Source: DASZMJ01 sp035551935 | GTDB lineage: Bacteria > Planctomycetota > Planctomycetia > Isosphaerales > Isosphaeraceae | NCBI GenBank assembly: GCA_035551935.1 | Contig: DASZMJ010000288.1 | Coordinates: 1-27,409 of the forward strand | Direction of reading: 5' to 3' | DNA: 27,409 nt | Translations under genes and position numbers: made by a program | In this document: one piece after another, positions 1 through 8,514 of the stretch | Layout: every line of letters begins with the position of its first letter | Numbering within the stretch: position 1 is the first letter of the stretch | The notes under the pieces: generated by a model | Told to the model about the DNA's origin: nothing | The model's input: only the letters and a program-made list of their open reading frames with translations | Databases searched by the model: none

Positions 1-2
1 AG

Positions 3-119
3 GGGGCACAGGCGATGCTCCACGTCCGGGCTCTCTACCTCAACGACCAGTGGGAGGAGTTCCACGAGCACCGTGTGGAGAGGGAGCAAGCCCGACTGTA
101 CACGAGACCTGCGGCATAG
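3..119 (+). CDS. C-terminal fragment of a transposase-like protein (gene runs in from outside the window)
   Basis: An open frame enters at the left edge and ends at a TAG at 117-119, giving about 38 residues. The visible peptide includes the stretch AMLHVRALYLNDQWEEF followed by a basic, Arg-rich tail. A closing segment of the type GAxAMLxxRAxYLxxxWexFxexR is what I remember from the C-termini of ISKra4-type transposases, which are common in planctomycetes. The catalytic part is outside the window, so neither family nor intactness can be shown, and no inverted repeat is visible in 120-194. The gene points towards the kinase gene, which is convergent with it. Alternative: the tail of an unrelated protein. 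The coding frame itself is fairly convincing; the family is a moderate guess. Confidence 0.45.
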   Translation, partial: GAQAMLHVRALYLNDQWEEFHEHRVEREQARLYTRPAA

Positions 120-194
120 CGCTCAGCGGGTTACGCCCAATCCAATTCATCGGGTTTCTCCGATCGCGGCGGGATGGGTGTCCGTCGACAACAT

Positions 195-3100
195 TCAGGG
201 CCGGGGGGTGCGGGCGTCGGCCGCGTCGACCTCGCGGAGGAACAGCCCGATCTCCAGGTCGTCCCAGAACTGGTCGGGCCCGCTGGACGTCGGCCGGCGG
301 GCCAGGCGGTCGATCCAGGGGCGGGCGGCGGCGCGATCGCCCTTGGCGAGCCGGGCGAGGGCGAGGAAGGCCCAGTCCTGCGGGCTGCCCTCGCCGCCAC
401 CCCTCTCGATCCCCTCCTCCAGCCGCCGGATCGCCTCGTCGTGTCGCCCGGCGCGGTGGAGGGCGGCGCCGAGGGAGTTGAGGATCGCGGGCGCCTGATC
501 GGGCGGGAACGCCGCCAGCGCCTGCTCGGCGAGCTTCACGGGCGCCTCGGGATCATGGACCGCGCCGGGGCCGAGCACGCAGTCCCAGGCGACGGCGTTG
601 GCCACCATGGGGTGGGGCCTCGGGCCGGCCTTCCGCAGCAGCGACTCGCACGCGACGCGGTAGCCGTCGAGGTCGCCGGCGCGGACGCGGAGCAGGGCGA
701 GGTGGTGATGGCTCGTCAGCTCGTCGTCGCCGAGGTCGACTGCGGCGGCCAGGGCGGCGGTGGCCTCGGGCCAACGCTCCAGCCGGGCGAGGGCCTCGGC
801 CTGTCGCCGACGGAGCCCACCGGCCTCGGGGTGGTCCGCGACGAGGCGGTCGAGGTAGTGCGCCGCGGGCGGCCAGTCGCGACGGCCCTCGGCGCCATAC
901 GCCTGGTGGTCGCACCAGTCAAGCAACTTCTCCTTCGTGCCGACGGCCAGCGCCCGCTCTTCCTCGCTCGTCGCCTCGTCGATGTCGCCGAGTTCGAGGC
1001 ACGCCAGGGCGCGGCGGGCGTGGACGAGCCAGTCGTCGGGGCGGGCGGCGGCCAGGCGGCCGAGGTGCCAGCGGGCGCCGAACCAGAGGCCGTCCCGCTC
1101 GCACTGCGCGGCGTTACGGTCATGCCAGGCGAGGAGGTCCGGTCCCGAGCCCGGGCCGGTCGTCTCCCCACTGGGCGGATCGTCGCCGCGCCTCAGGACG
1201 TCGCGGCGGCTCCGCCAGGTGTCGGCGGGGAGGATGCGGATCATGCCGTCGTCGCCCAGCTCGAGGGCGGTGCGGGCCTGGGCCCGCAGGGCGAGCCGGA
1301 GGTCGGCCCCTTCCCAGGGGGCGGGGAGGGCCCAGACCTGGGCCGTCCGCGACGCGGTCAGGACGGCGCGGCCGTCGGGCCGGAAGGTTGCTACGACGAC
1401 CGGGTCGCGGTGGGAGAGCGGCGGGCCGAGCGGCTTGCCCGTGGCGGCGTCCCAGAGCCGCGCGGTGTGGTCCCCGCTGGCGGTGAGGAGGGCCATGCCG
1501 TCGGGGCTGAACCCGACCACGTTGACGAAGTTCTGGTGTTCCAGCGGCGGGCCGAGCGGCTCGCCGGTCACGGGGTCCCAGGCCCGCGCGGTGTTGTCCT
1601 CGCTGCCGGTCAGCACCGCGCGGCCGTCGCCGCGGAAGGCCACCACGCGCACCGGCCGCTGGTGCGGCAAGGGCGGGCCGAGCGGCTCGCCCGTCGCGAC
1701 GTCCCAGAGCCGCGCATGGGGCTTCGACCCGCCGGCCAGGAGGAGAGACTTGCCGTCGGGCCGGAACGCCATCGCCAGACCCTCATCCTTCCAGGGCGGA
1801 TGCAGCGGCTTGCCCGAGACAGGGTCCCAGAGCCGGACGCGGATCTCGCTGTCTCCCACGGCGACGACCTTGCCGTCGGGGGAGAACGCGACGTTCCAGA
1901 CCTCGGTCATGACCCGGGAGCCGGGGCGGAGGTGGCTCAGCGGCGGCCCCAGGGGCCGGCCGGTGGCCGCCTCCCAGAGCCGCGCGGTCCCGTCCGAGCT
2001 GCCGGTCAGGTACGCCTTGCCGTCGGGCCGGAACGCCACGGCCATGACGAAGGCGGCGTGCTGCGCGGGGCGGCCGACGAGCGTGCCTTTGGCCAGGTCC
2101 CAGGCCCGCGCCGTGCCGTCGTCGCCGGCGGTCACCGCGAGCCGGCCGTCGGGGCTGAAGGCGACGGCGCGGACCCCACGCGGGTGCGGCATCGGCGGGC
2201 CGATCGGCCGGCCGCTGTCGGCGTCCCAGAGCCGGGCGGCGCCGTCGTCGCCGGCGGTCAGCACCGACTTGCCGTCGGGGCTGTAGGCGGCGGCGAGGCC
2301 CGGGATCGTCGTGGCCCGCGCCGCCGTGGCGAAGTCGCGGACCGCGGCCCGCTGCGCGAACGGCCGGTCGTCCGGCCGGGCCTCGGTCACGTCCCAGACC
2401 CGCGCCTGGCCGTCGGCGCAACGGGTCAGGACCCGCGTGCCCTCGGGGTCGAACGTCGCGTCCAGGACCGATCCGGGGTGGGGCAGCGACGGGCCGATGC
2501 GCTCGCCCGTGGCCGCGTCCCAGAGCCGAGCGGTGCCGTCGGCGCTGGCCGTCAGCGACGTCGTGCCGTCGGGGCTGAACGCCACCGCGTGGACCTTGTG
2601 CTGGTGTGCGAGGGGAGGGCCGATCGGCCGCCCGTCGGCGACGTCCCAGAGCCGCGCCTCGGGCTCACCGAACGAGCCGCCGCCGACGAGCAGCGTCTTG
2701 CCGTCGGGGTTGAACGCGGCGGCGAGGACCCAACCGCGGTTCCGCAAGGGCGGCCCGACCGGCTGGCCCGTGGCAACCTCGTACCGTCGCGCGGTGAAGT
2801 CGTACCCGCCGCCGACGACGGCGAACTTGCCGTCGGGGCTGAAGGCCACGGTAACGAGGTCCCCCCGGTGCGGGATCGGCGCCCCGAGGCGTTCGCCCGA
2901 TTGCGCGTCCCAGAGCAGGACCGTCGGCCCGCGACCCGGCCAGGTGGCTGCGACCTTCGCGCCCGGGCCCAGAGCCACGACCGGGCCCTCAAGCCGCCGC
3001 GACTCCACGTCCGGCTTGACGCTCGCGATAACCCAACGGTGTAGCGAGCCGTCGCCGCACCCCGTCACCAGGGCCTTGCCGTCCGTCGTGAACGCCGCGG

Positions 3101-4799
3101 CCGTGACCTCGGCCGGGTAGCTCATGGCCGGCCTCGTGCGCGTGCCCGTCCTGGTGTCGTACAGCCAGGCGGCCCCGTCTCTGAAGGAGACGATGTACGT
3201 GCCGTCGGGGGCGAACAGCGTCGGGCCGCCTGGCGAGTGGAAGGTCGCGAGCAGCGCGGGGGCGCGACGCTCCCAGGCCGCCAGGCCCGCGCGCGCGGCG
3301 CGGCGCAGGTCGCGGTCCTCGGCAGGGGCGAGCTTCAGGCTCTCCGCCAGCCATTGCAGGGCGCGGCCCGCCTCGCCCTGCTCGCCGAGCGCCTGGCCCC
3401 GGTCCAGCGCGAGCCGGGCGGACCCCCGCGCCGACCGCCGCGACGCCGCGACCGCCTGGCCTCGCGCCGTTTCCTCCGCCGCGCGGGCGACCTCCTCCGA
3501 CCGGGCCTTGTCCAGCGCCTGGAGCCAGAGCACCGTCATCCCCACGAGGCCGCCGCCGACCGCCAGCAGCAGCGCGGCCGCCAGCGACGCGACCGCGGGG
3601 TTGCGCCGCGACCAGCGCCAGGCACGCTCCAGCGGGCCGACCGGCCGGGCCCGGATCGGCTCGCCGACGCCGAACCGCCGCAGGTCGTCGGCGAGCGCCT
3701 CGGCGTCTTCGTACCGCTTCGCCCGGTCCTTCTGGAGGCATTTGAGGCAGATCGTCTCGACATCCCGAGGCAGCCCCGGCACCAGCCGACTCGGCGGCAA
3801 CGGCTCCTCGGCCATCACCTGCATGACGGTCTCCAGCGGCGTCGCGGCCTTGAACGGCGGCCGGCCGGTCAGCAGCTCGTAGAGGATCGCCCCCAGCGCG
3901 TACACGTCGGCGGCCGGGCCGACGGCGTCGCGACCGCCGCCGGCCTGCTCGGGGGCCATGTAGCTGGGCGTGCCCAGGACCATGCCGGTGCGGGTCTGGC
4001 TCGAGTCGACGTCGAGCCGCTTGGCCAGGCCGAAGTCGGTGATCTTGGGCCGCCCGTCCGCCGTCAGCAGGACGTTGGGGGGCTTCAGGTCGCGGTGGAC
4101 GATCCCGCGCCGGTGCGCCTCGACCATCGCGCGGGCGAGCGGCTCGACCATCGCCGCGGCGCGGCGGGCGGGCCAGGGGGTGCCGTCCAGGGCCGAGTCG
4201 AGGCCGCCGCCGGGGACGTACTCCAGCTCGACGAAGGGGAGACCGTCGACCTCGCCGATGTGGTAGATCTGGACGATGTTCGGGTGCTGGAGCCGCGCGA
4301 CCGCCTCGGCCTCGGCGAGGAATCGCGCGGTCGCGTCGGCGTCGGCGTGGGCGCCGCCCAGGATCATCTTCAGCGCACAGGGGCGGTTCAGCTTCCGCTG
4401 GCGGGCCTCGTAGACGACCCCCATGCCGCCCCGGCCGAGGATGCCGAGCACCTCGTAACCCGGCACCTCGACGCGCGGGGGTACGCCCGGATTCTCGAGC
4501 GCGACCGTCCGATCGCCGCGCGAGGGCTCGAGCTCGGTGGGCTCCCCGGGCGCGACCGCGCCCGGCACGGCCATCGTGACGGTCTCAGCGGGCTCGTCGC
4601 CGACCGCGTCCTCGCCCGAGGGCAGGAAGTCCCTCGACTCGTCGACCTGGCCCGCACCGCCGGCCACCTCGTTCCCAACGGTTGGATGGCCGGGGCGACC
4701 GGCGACGGAGGGGGGGGCGAAGCCGGTTTCGTCGTCCGCCGGGATTCGTCCGGCCGCCTCGTCCTCGGGCCGGGCCGGAGCTCGCTCGTTCTCGGGCAT
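195..4799 (-). CDS. Membrane-anchored Ser/Thr protein kinase with WD40 and TPR domains
   Basis: This 1534-residue protein has a Hanks-type kinase domain at about residues 115-380: glycine loop GRGGMG at 122-127, ATP lysine K144, HRDLKPPN at 235-242, DFG at 255-257 and APE at 282-284, so all key catalytic residues are present. A single hydrophobic segment at about 400-426 should cross the membrane, placing the kinase inside and the rest outside the cytoplasm. About 15 WD40 blades with AFSPDGK and ARLWD motifs follow, enough for two seven-bladed propellers, then TPR-like helices from about 1230 to the end. The start at 4799 (MPENERAP) was chosen because the extra upstream residues are Arg/Gly-rich and look non-coding; a start at 4847 is possible. 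The N-terminal 110 residues are acidic, Pro-rich and probably disordered. Kinases of this architecture are abundant in planctomycetes; the signal sensed is unknown. Confidence 0.93.
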   Translation of the reverse strand: MPENERAPARPEDEAAGRIPADDETGFAPPSVAGRPGHPTVGNEVAGGAGQVDESRDFLPSGEDAVGDEPAETVTMAVPGAVAPGEPTELEPSRGDRTVALENPGVPPRVEVPGYEVLGILGRGGMGVVYEARQRKLNRPCALKMILGGAHADADATARFLAEAEAVARLQHPNIVQIYHIGEVDGLPFVELEYVPGGGLDSALDGTPWPARRAAAMVEPLARAMVEAHRRGIVHRDLKPPNVLLTADGRPKITDFGLAKRLDVDSSQTRTGMVLGTPSYMAPEQAGGGRDAVGPAADVYALGAILYELLTGRPPFKAATPLETVMQVMAEEPLPPSRLVPGLPRDVETICLKCLQKDRAKRYEDAEALADDLRRFGVGEPIRARPVGPLERAWRWSRRNPAVASLAAALLLAVGGGLVGMTVLWLQALDKARSEEVARAAEETARGQAVAASRRSARGSARLALDRGQALGEQGEAGRALQWLAESLKLAPAEDRDLRRAARAGLAAWERRAPALLATFHSPGGPTLFAPDGTYIVSFRDGAAWLYDTRTGTRTRPAMSYPAEVTAAAFTTDGKALVTGCGDGSLHRWVIASVKPDVESRRLEGPVVALGPGAKVAATWPGRGPTVLLWDAQSGERLGAPIPHRGDLVTVAFSPDGKFAVVGGGYDFTARRYEVATGQPVGPPLRNRGWVLAAAFNPDGKTLLVGGGSFGEPEARLWDVADGRPIGPPLAHQHKVHAVAFSPDGTTSLTASADGTARLWDAATGERIGPSLPHPGSVLDATFDPEGTRVLTRCADGQARVWDVTEARPDDRPFAQRAAVRDFATAARATTIPGLAAAYSPDGKSVLTAGDDGAARLWDADSGRPIGPPMPHPRGVRAVAFSPDGRLAVTAGDDGTARAWDLAKGTLVGRPAQHAAFVMAVAFRPDGKAYLTGSSDGTARLWEAATGRPLGPPLSHLRPGSRVMTEVWNVAFSPDGKVVAVGDSEIRVRLWDPVSGKPLHPPWKDEGLAMAFRPDGKSLLLAGGSKPHARLWDVATGEPLGPPLPHQRPVRVVAFRGDGRAVLTGSEDNTARAWDPVTGEPLGPPLEHQNFVNVVGFSPDGMALLTASGDHTARLWDAATGKPLGPPLSHRDPVVVATFRPDGRAVLTASRTAQVWALPAPWEGADLRLALRAQARTALELGDDGMIRILPADTWRSRRDVLRRGDDPPSGETTGPGSGPDLLAWHDRNAAQCERDGLWFGARWHLGRLAAARPDDWLVHARRALACLELGDIDEATSEEERALAVGTKEKLLDWCDHQAYGAEGRRDWPPAAHYLDRLVADHPEAGGLRRRQAEALARLERWPEATAALAAAVDLGDDELTSHHHLALLRVRAGDLDGYRVACESLLRKAGPRPHPMVANAVAWDCVLGPGAVHDPEAPVKLAEQALAAFPPDQAPAILNSLGAALHRAGRHDEAIRRLEEGIERGGGEGSPQDWAFLALARLAKGDRAAARPWIDRLARRPTSSGPDQFWDDLEIGLFLREVDAADARTPRP
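1310..3255 (-). repeat. Tandem WD40-coding repeats inside the kinase gene
   Basis: About fifteen imperfect repeats of roughly 125 bp, each coding for one WD40 blade. The phrases gccgtcggg(g/c)(c/t)(t/g)gaa (for SPDG or RPDG) and gtcccagagccgcgc (for ARLWD) recur in nearly every unit. The DNA-level similarity between neighbouring blades suggests recent duplication or gene conversion, and makes this stretch prone to recombination and to assembly error. Confidence 0.75.
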
Positions 4800-5174
4800 C
4801 GGTCCACCCCGCGGCGCTTGTCTCGACCCGCCTTGCCCCGGGCGCATTGTCCCGCCGTCGAGTGCCGCGGGTCAACCGGCGGGCCGGGGCAACGCTCTCG
4901 AGCCACTCGGCCGGGGAATCTGGATGCCGACCGCGTGAGGCGACACCCCCGGCCCCGATCCCGCTGGCGGGCGGCCTTGATCTCCAGCGCTCGACTGCGC
5001 GGGCCGCAAATCGTGTTCACTGAACATCTGGCGGAGCGAACCCGGACTCGTTCGTCGTACCTTCCCGCCTCCGTCGCGACCTGTCCGACGCCGTTTGATC
5101 CGTTCGAGGTTTGTGGCAAGATAGCTCTTGGAGTGCCCGGCACCGCAGGGGCCGAGGCGCCGGGAGCCGCCCCG
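4800..5174. other. Divergent intergenic region between kinase and DUF72 gene
   Basis: This 375-bp stretch separates two divergent genes and should hold both promoters. The part from about 5000 to 5130 is less GC-rich than its surroundings and contains a 13-bp palindrome (5014-5026). I found no convincing sigma-70 -35/-10 pair: ttgatc near 5095 followed by aagata near 5119 is weak. No small gene or RNA is recognisable. Confidence 0.5.
5014..5026. promoter_or_regulatory. 13-bp perfect palindrome, possible operator
   Basis: The sequence tgttcactgaaca is a 6-1-6 perfect inverted repeat in the low-GC part of a divergent intergenic region, where a dimeric regulator could bind. No regulator is identified and one palindrome of this size can arise by chance. 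Confidence 0.3.
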
Positions 5175-6140
5175 ATGTCGCTCTTCCCCCAATTCGACGC
5201 CGATCCGCCGGCTCAATCCGCTCGACTGGCCCCCAGGCTGCGGACGCTGGCCGGGCAAGGGATCTCTTTCGGGACCAGCTCCTGGAAGTACGAGGGCTGG
5301 CTCGGGTCGATCTACCGCAAGGAGCGGTACACCACGCGCGGTAAGCACTCGAAGAAGAAGTTCGAGGAGACCTGCCTGGCCGAGTACGCCGAGACGTTCC
5401 CCACCGTCTGCGGCGACTTCGCCTTCTACCAGTTCCCGACGGCCGAGTCCTGGGCACGGCTCTTCGACGCGACCCCCGCCGACTTCCGCTTCGCCTTCAA
5501 GGTGCCCGAGGAGATCACCGTCGCCGTCTGGCCGGGCCACGCCCGATACGGGGCGCGGGCGGGTCAGTGGAACGAGTCCTTCCTCGATGCCGAGCTGTTC
5601 GACCGTCACTTCGCCCGCCCGCTGCGCCGTTATCAAGACCGGTTGGCGACGCTGATCTTCGAGTTCGGCACCTTCAACAAGGCGACGTTCCCGACCGCGG
5701 CCGACTTCATGGCGCGGCTCGACCCGTTCCTCGGGACATTGCCCGAGGGGTTCCGCTACGGGGTCGAGATCCGCAATCCCGAGTACCTGTCGCTGGAGTA
5801 TTTCGGCCTCCTTGCGACCCACAACGTCGCCCACGTCTTCAACGCCTGGACGCGGATGCCGGGCCTCGACGAGCAGGCCACCGTCCCCGAGGCGTTCACG
5901 GCCGACTTCGCCGTCGTCCGGGCGTTGCTCCAGCGGGGCCGCCTGTATGAGCAGGCGGTCCGCCTGTTCGAGCCGTACCGCGAGGTCCAGGAGCCGGACG
6001 AAGGGGCGCGGGCCGGCATGGTGGAGATCGTGAACCAGTCGCGGCGGCGGAAGAAGCCGGCCTTCCTCTTCGTGAACAATCGCCTGGAGGGCAACGCGCC
6101 CGGCACGATCGAGGCCGTCGTCGGCGCGATCGCGCCGTGA
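5175..6140 (+). CDS. DUF72 domain protein
   Basis: A 321-residue protein of the DUF72 (YecE-like) family. The signature near the N-terminus, GTSSWKYEGWLGSIY, corresponds to the family's GTSGWxYxxW...FYP motif, and the later GVEIRNPEY and FVNNRLEGNAP segments fit the conserved strands of its TIM-barrel-like fold. The biochemical role of the family is not established. The start at 5175 (MSLFPQF) is preceded by cgggag ten bases upstream; the frame stays open far upstream only because it runs antisense to the kinase gene. Length is slightly above the usual 240-300 residues. No signal peptide. It is convergent with the next gene and shows no functional link to the CIS genes. Confidence 0.9.
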   Translation: MSLFPQFDADPPAQSARLAPRLRTLAGQGISFGTSSWKYEGWLGSIYRKERYTTRGKHSKKKFEETCLAEYAETFPTVCGDFAFYQFPTAESWARLFDATPADFRFAFKVPEEITVAVWPGHARYGARAGQWNESFLDAELFDRHFARPLRRYQDRLATLIFEFGTFNKATFPTAADFMARLDPFLGTLPEGFRYGVEIRNPEYLSLEYFGLLATHNVAHVFNAWTRMPGLDEQATVPEAFTADFAVVRALLQRGRLYEQAVRLFEPYREVQEPDEGARAGMVEIVNQSRRRKKPAFLFVNNRLEGNAPGTIEAVVGAIAP

Positions 6141-6316
6141 GGATCGGAAGACATCGTCTCGTGGACGTCGCGGATGCAGCATGCGCCCGGGGCGGCTCGG
6201 CAGGACCGGCTCCCCGTTACGACTCCCACCAGGGGTCCTCGCCGGTCGGCGCGGGCAAAGTCCAGGCATGTCCGGACGCTCCCTGGCAGCCGGCGTCGCT
6301 CCCGCACCAGATCGGC

Positions 6317-6982
6317 TCAGTAGAGGAACGGCAGCAGTCGCCAGGTGCGCCGACGATAGGCGGCGAAGCGCTCGCCGAATTCCGACTCCAGCAGGGCCTC
6401 CTCGGAATTCATGCGCGCGACGAGCGGCGGGAGCAGCAGGAGCGAGACCAGGACGCCGATCGCGCTGCGGAAGACCAATGCCCAGCCGAAGAGGCCCAGC
6501 AGCAGGCCGAGGTAGCTGGGATGGCGGATCACGCGATAGAGGCCGTCGGTCACCAGTTCGTGGCCTTCCTGGATGGCGACCAGGCCGCTGAACCGACGCC
6601 CGAGCACAAACACGGGCGCCAACCGGAGGACGCTCCCGACGACGTACAGCGCCAGCCCGAGGTAGCGCACCGTATCACCGTCGATCGTCCCGATATCGCG
6701 TCGGTCGGTGTACGCCGGCAGCCACGCCAGGACGAATCCGAGGAAGAAGAAGGGCAGCAAGATCCAGCGATTCTTGGTGTCCTCGCGCCGGCCGCCCGAG
6801 ATGTTGCCGCTCGTGAACATCGCCGCGACTCCGCTGACCACCGTCGCGACGACGGCGCCGACCCGCGCGGGATGCGCCACGAATGCGGACCAGCCACCCC
6901 AGCCCCAGGCGGCGAGCCCGATGTAGAGCGCCAACGACGCCGCCGTAAGGAGCACCATGCCCCATTTCGGCAAAGCCTTCAT
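6317..6982 (-). CDS. ICMT-like integral membrane methyltransferase
   Basis: A 221-residue membrane protein with hydrophobic segments at about residues 8-28, 40-57, 72-90, 104-126 and 155-187. The motif RHPSYLG at 153-159 and the EE pair at 194-195, followed by FGERFAAYRRR, are the hallmark of the isoprenylcysteine carboxyl methyltransferase/phospholipid methyltransferase superfamily, in which these residues bind S-adenosylmethionine. The substrate in bacteria is generally unknown. The start at 6982 (MKALPKW) is preceded by ggaggt about nine bases upstream, which decides it over a start at 7135. The gene ends 176 bp from the convergent DUF72 gene and has no obvious operon partner. Confidence 0.85.
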   Translation of the reverse strand: MKALPKWGMVLLTAASLALYIGLAAWGWGGWSAFVAHPARVGAVVATVVSGVAAMFTSGNISGGRREDTKNRWILLPFFFLGFVLAWLPAYTDRRDIGTIDGDTVRYLGLALYVVGSVLRLAPVFVLGRRFSGLVAIQEGHELVTDGLYRVIRHPSYLGLLLGLFGWALVFRSAIGVLVSLLLLPPLVARMNSEEALLESEFGERFAAYRRRTWRLLPFLY

Positions 6983-7478
6983 GATTCCCGACCTCCGTGG
7001 CCTGGTGGATGGCCGCCCGAACTCGGGGCGCACCCAAAGGCGCTTCGCCCGCCGAGAGTCATTCTCGGGGAGAGGGAACCCGGGAGCAAGAACGAGATGT
7101 ACATTACAGACGACACCTCCCGCGTCTTTCTTCATGCACCTTAACCCTGGACCCGGGTATCCGGCCCGGCTCCAATATGTGTCGCGGAGACCCAGGCCGG
7201 TTCCTCACTCCGTCGGGAAGGCCCGGCTCGACTCGCGGAATTCCCTGGGGAGACGCCTCGTGGGTGACACCGAATTGCGTCGATCGCTCCCCCTCGCAGG
7301 GTGGGCGGTGCCCACCCTGCGAAGAGCAACAATTCCAGGCAATCTCGTATGACGTATGCGCCGGGTGCCCCTGGCGGGCCAGCCGCCAAGGTCACTCGGT
7401 GTCAACCGGCACGGTCGAAGGAAAACCGCTTGGGCGGCCGCCCCGGGCGATCGCCGGACCCGACCCCAGGAGCTTGCG
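6983..7478. other. Divergent intergenic region with a strong hairpin repeat
   Basis: A 496-bp stretch between the divergent methyltransferase and PIG-L genes. It holds the 13-bp-stem hairpin at 7294-7322. Short open frames here have no ribosome site and Arg/Pro-rich content and look non-coding. The piece around 7090-7160 is lower in GC and may carry the methyltransferase promoter, but I cannot place its boxes with confidence. Confidence 0.5.
7294..7322. repeat. Perfect 13-bp hairpin of the GGGTGGGC-GCCCACCC type
   Basis: Thirteen perfectly paired bases (tcgcagggtgggc and gcccaccctgcga) enclose a three-base loop, ggt. It lies upstream of both flanking genes, so it is not a terminator for either, and no T-run follows. 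Hairpins with a GGTGGGC...GCCCACC core are, from memory, scattered in planctomycete intergenic regions, so this is probably a copy of a dispersed REP-like or MITE-like element. Confidence 0.7.
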
Positions 7479-8435
7479 ATGCGACGACGCGACTTCCTCG
7501 CCACCACGCTGGCCGTCGCCATGCCTCGGCCCGCCGGGGCCGAGGCACAGGAGACGCCCGGCCTTGCCGTCCTCGAGAGGGCGGCCGAGGGCAGGCCCCA
7601 CGAGGGCAAGGTGCTGCTCGCGGTCCAGGCCCATGCCGACGACATCCCGCTGATGGCCGCCGGCACGGTCGCCAAGCTCATCCGGGAGGGTTACACCGGC
7701 CACCTCGTCCGCGCCACCAACGACGACATGGGCGACGCCCCCGGCCTCGGCACCCCCGGCACCGTCGGCCAGAACGTCCGGCGCAACGAACGCGACAACG
7801 ACGAGGTCGCCCGCGTCCTGGGCCTCAAGCGCGTCTTCAACCTGAACTACGGCAACCATCGCATGGCCGACGTCTCGCAGAATGAGCTGCAATGCCGGCT
7901 GATCTTCCTGATCCGGCTGCTGAAGGTGGACACCGTCGTCTGCTGGGACCCCTGGGCGCACGACGAGGAGAACCCCGACCACGCGGCGATCGCCCGCGGC
8001 GTCGAGGCGTCGTGCTGGATGGCCGGTCGCGACCACGACTACCCGGAGCAGTTCGCCGCCGGGCTGGCGCCGCACGCGGTCCGCGAGAAGTACTACTACG
8101 CGCGGCGGCCGGAGGTCACCCGGGTGGTGGACACGAGCAGCGTCGTGGACCGGAAGGTCGAGGCCAACCGCGCCAACCGGGCGAAGGGGCCGGGCGGGCG
8201 GCACGGGTCGCAACTCCGGGCGGAGCTGGCCAAGCAGGGCCGTCGCCTGCCGTTGCTGGGCGACGACGACGAGACGGCGGAACGCAACTACATCAAGGAA
8301 TTCCTGCTCGCGGGCGACCGCGAGCTGGGGAAGAAACACGGCGTGGCGTACGCCGAGGCGTTCCACTACATCGGGCCGGGCGGCTCGCGTCGGGTCGAGG
8401 ACTACGTCAAGGAGCACGCGGTCCCCTCGAAGTAA
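7479..8435 (+). CDS. Tat-exported PIG-L (LmbE-like) family deacetylase
   Basis: A 318-residue protein of the PIG-L family, zinc hydrolases that remove N-acetyl groups from N-acetylglucosamine-like sugars. The N-terminus MRRRDFLATTLAVA is a twin-arginine signal with a short hydrophobic core and an Ala-rich cleavage region near residue 20, so the enzyme probably acts outside the cytoplasm. The zinc motif appears as AHADD at 51-55 (usually AHPDD), the second family motif RNERDNDEVARVLGL at 102-116, and the third, NPDHAAIARGV, at 165-175. The Pro-to-Ala change in the first motif leaves the metal ligands intact. The start at 7479 is preceded by aggag about eight bases upstream. The substrate is unknown. 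Confidence 0.88.
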   Translation: MRRRDFLATTLAVAMPRPAGAEAQETPGLAVLERAAEGRPHEGKVLLAVQAHADDIPLMAAGTVAKLIREGYTGHLVRATNDDMGDAPGLGTPGTVGQNVRRNERDNDEVARVLGLKRVFNLNYGNHRMADVSQNELQCRLIFLIRLLKVDTVVCWDPWAHDEENPDHAAIARGVEASCWMAGRDHDYPEQFAAGLAPHAVREKYYYARRPEVTRVVDTSSVVDRKVEANRANRAKGPGGRHGSQLRAELAKQGRRLPLLGDDDETAERNYIKEFLLAGDRELGKKHGVAYAEAFHYIGPGGSRRVEDYVKEHAVPSK

Positions 8436-8457
8436 GCGGACGGTCGCCCTCGACCCA

Positions 8458-8480
8458 GGCGGCTGACCGGCCTGGCCGCC
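8458..8480. terminator. Possible shared terminator hairpin
   Basis: The repeat ggcggc...gccgcc (6-bp stem, 11-base loop) sits in the 79-bp gap between the convergent PIG-L gene and the last gene of the CIS operon. There is no T-run on either side, so a factor-independent terminator is only a weak reading. Confidence 0.25.
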
Positions 8481-8514
8481 CGAATGACACGAAGCCGCGT
8501 CGACGACAGGCCGC

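Noticed and set aside
174..3044. Long open frame of 956 codons on the plus strand opposite the kinase gene
   Set aside because: It is a by-product of third-position GC bias on the antisense strand of the WD40 repeats; its repetitive Arg/Gly/Ala/Val-rich peptide mirrors the repeats and fits no protein family.
5100..5140. Possible sigma-54 promoter (tggcaagatagctcttg) upstream of DUF72
   Set aside because: The spacing between the GG and GC elements does not fit the fixed -24/-12 rule.
3237..5174. N-terminal extension of the DUF72 frame by 646 codons
   Set aside because: The extension is antisense to the kinase gene and Arg/Ala/Gly-rich; the family signature begins shortly after 5175, which also has its own ribosome site.
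6377..6410. Inverted repeat gaattccga...tcggaattc in the methyltransferase gene
   Set aside because: It falls in codons for SEE and SEF in a conserved helix and is explained by coding sequence.
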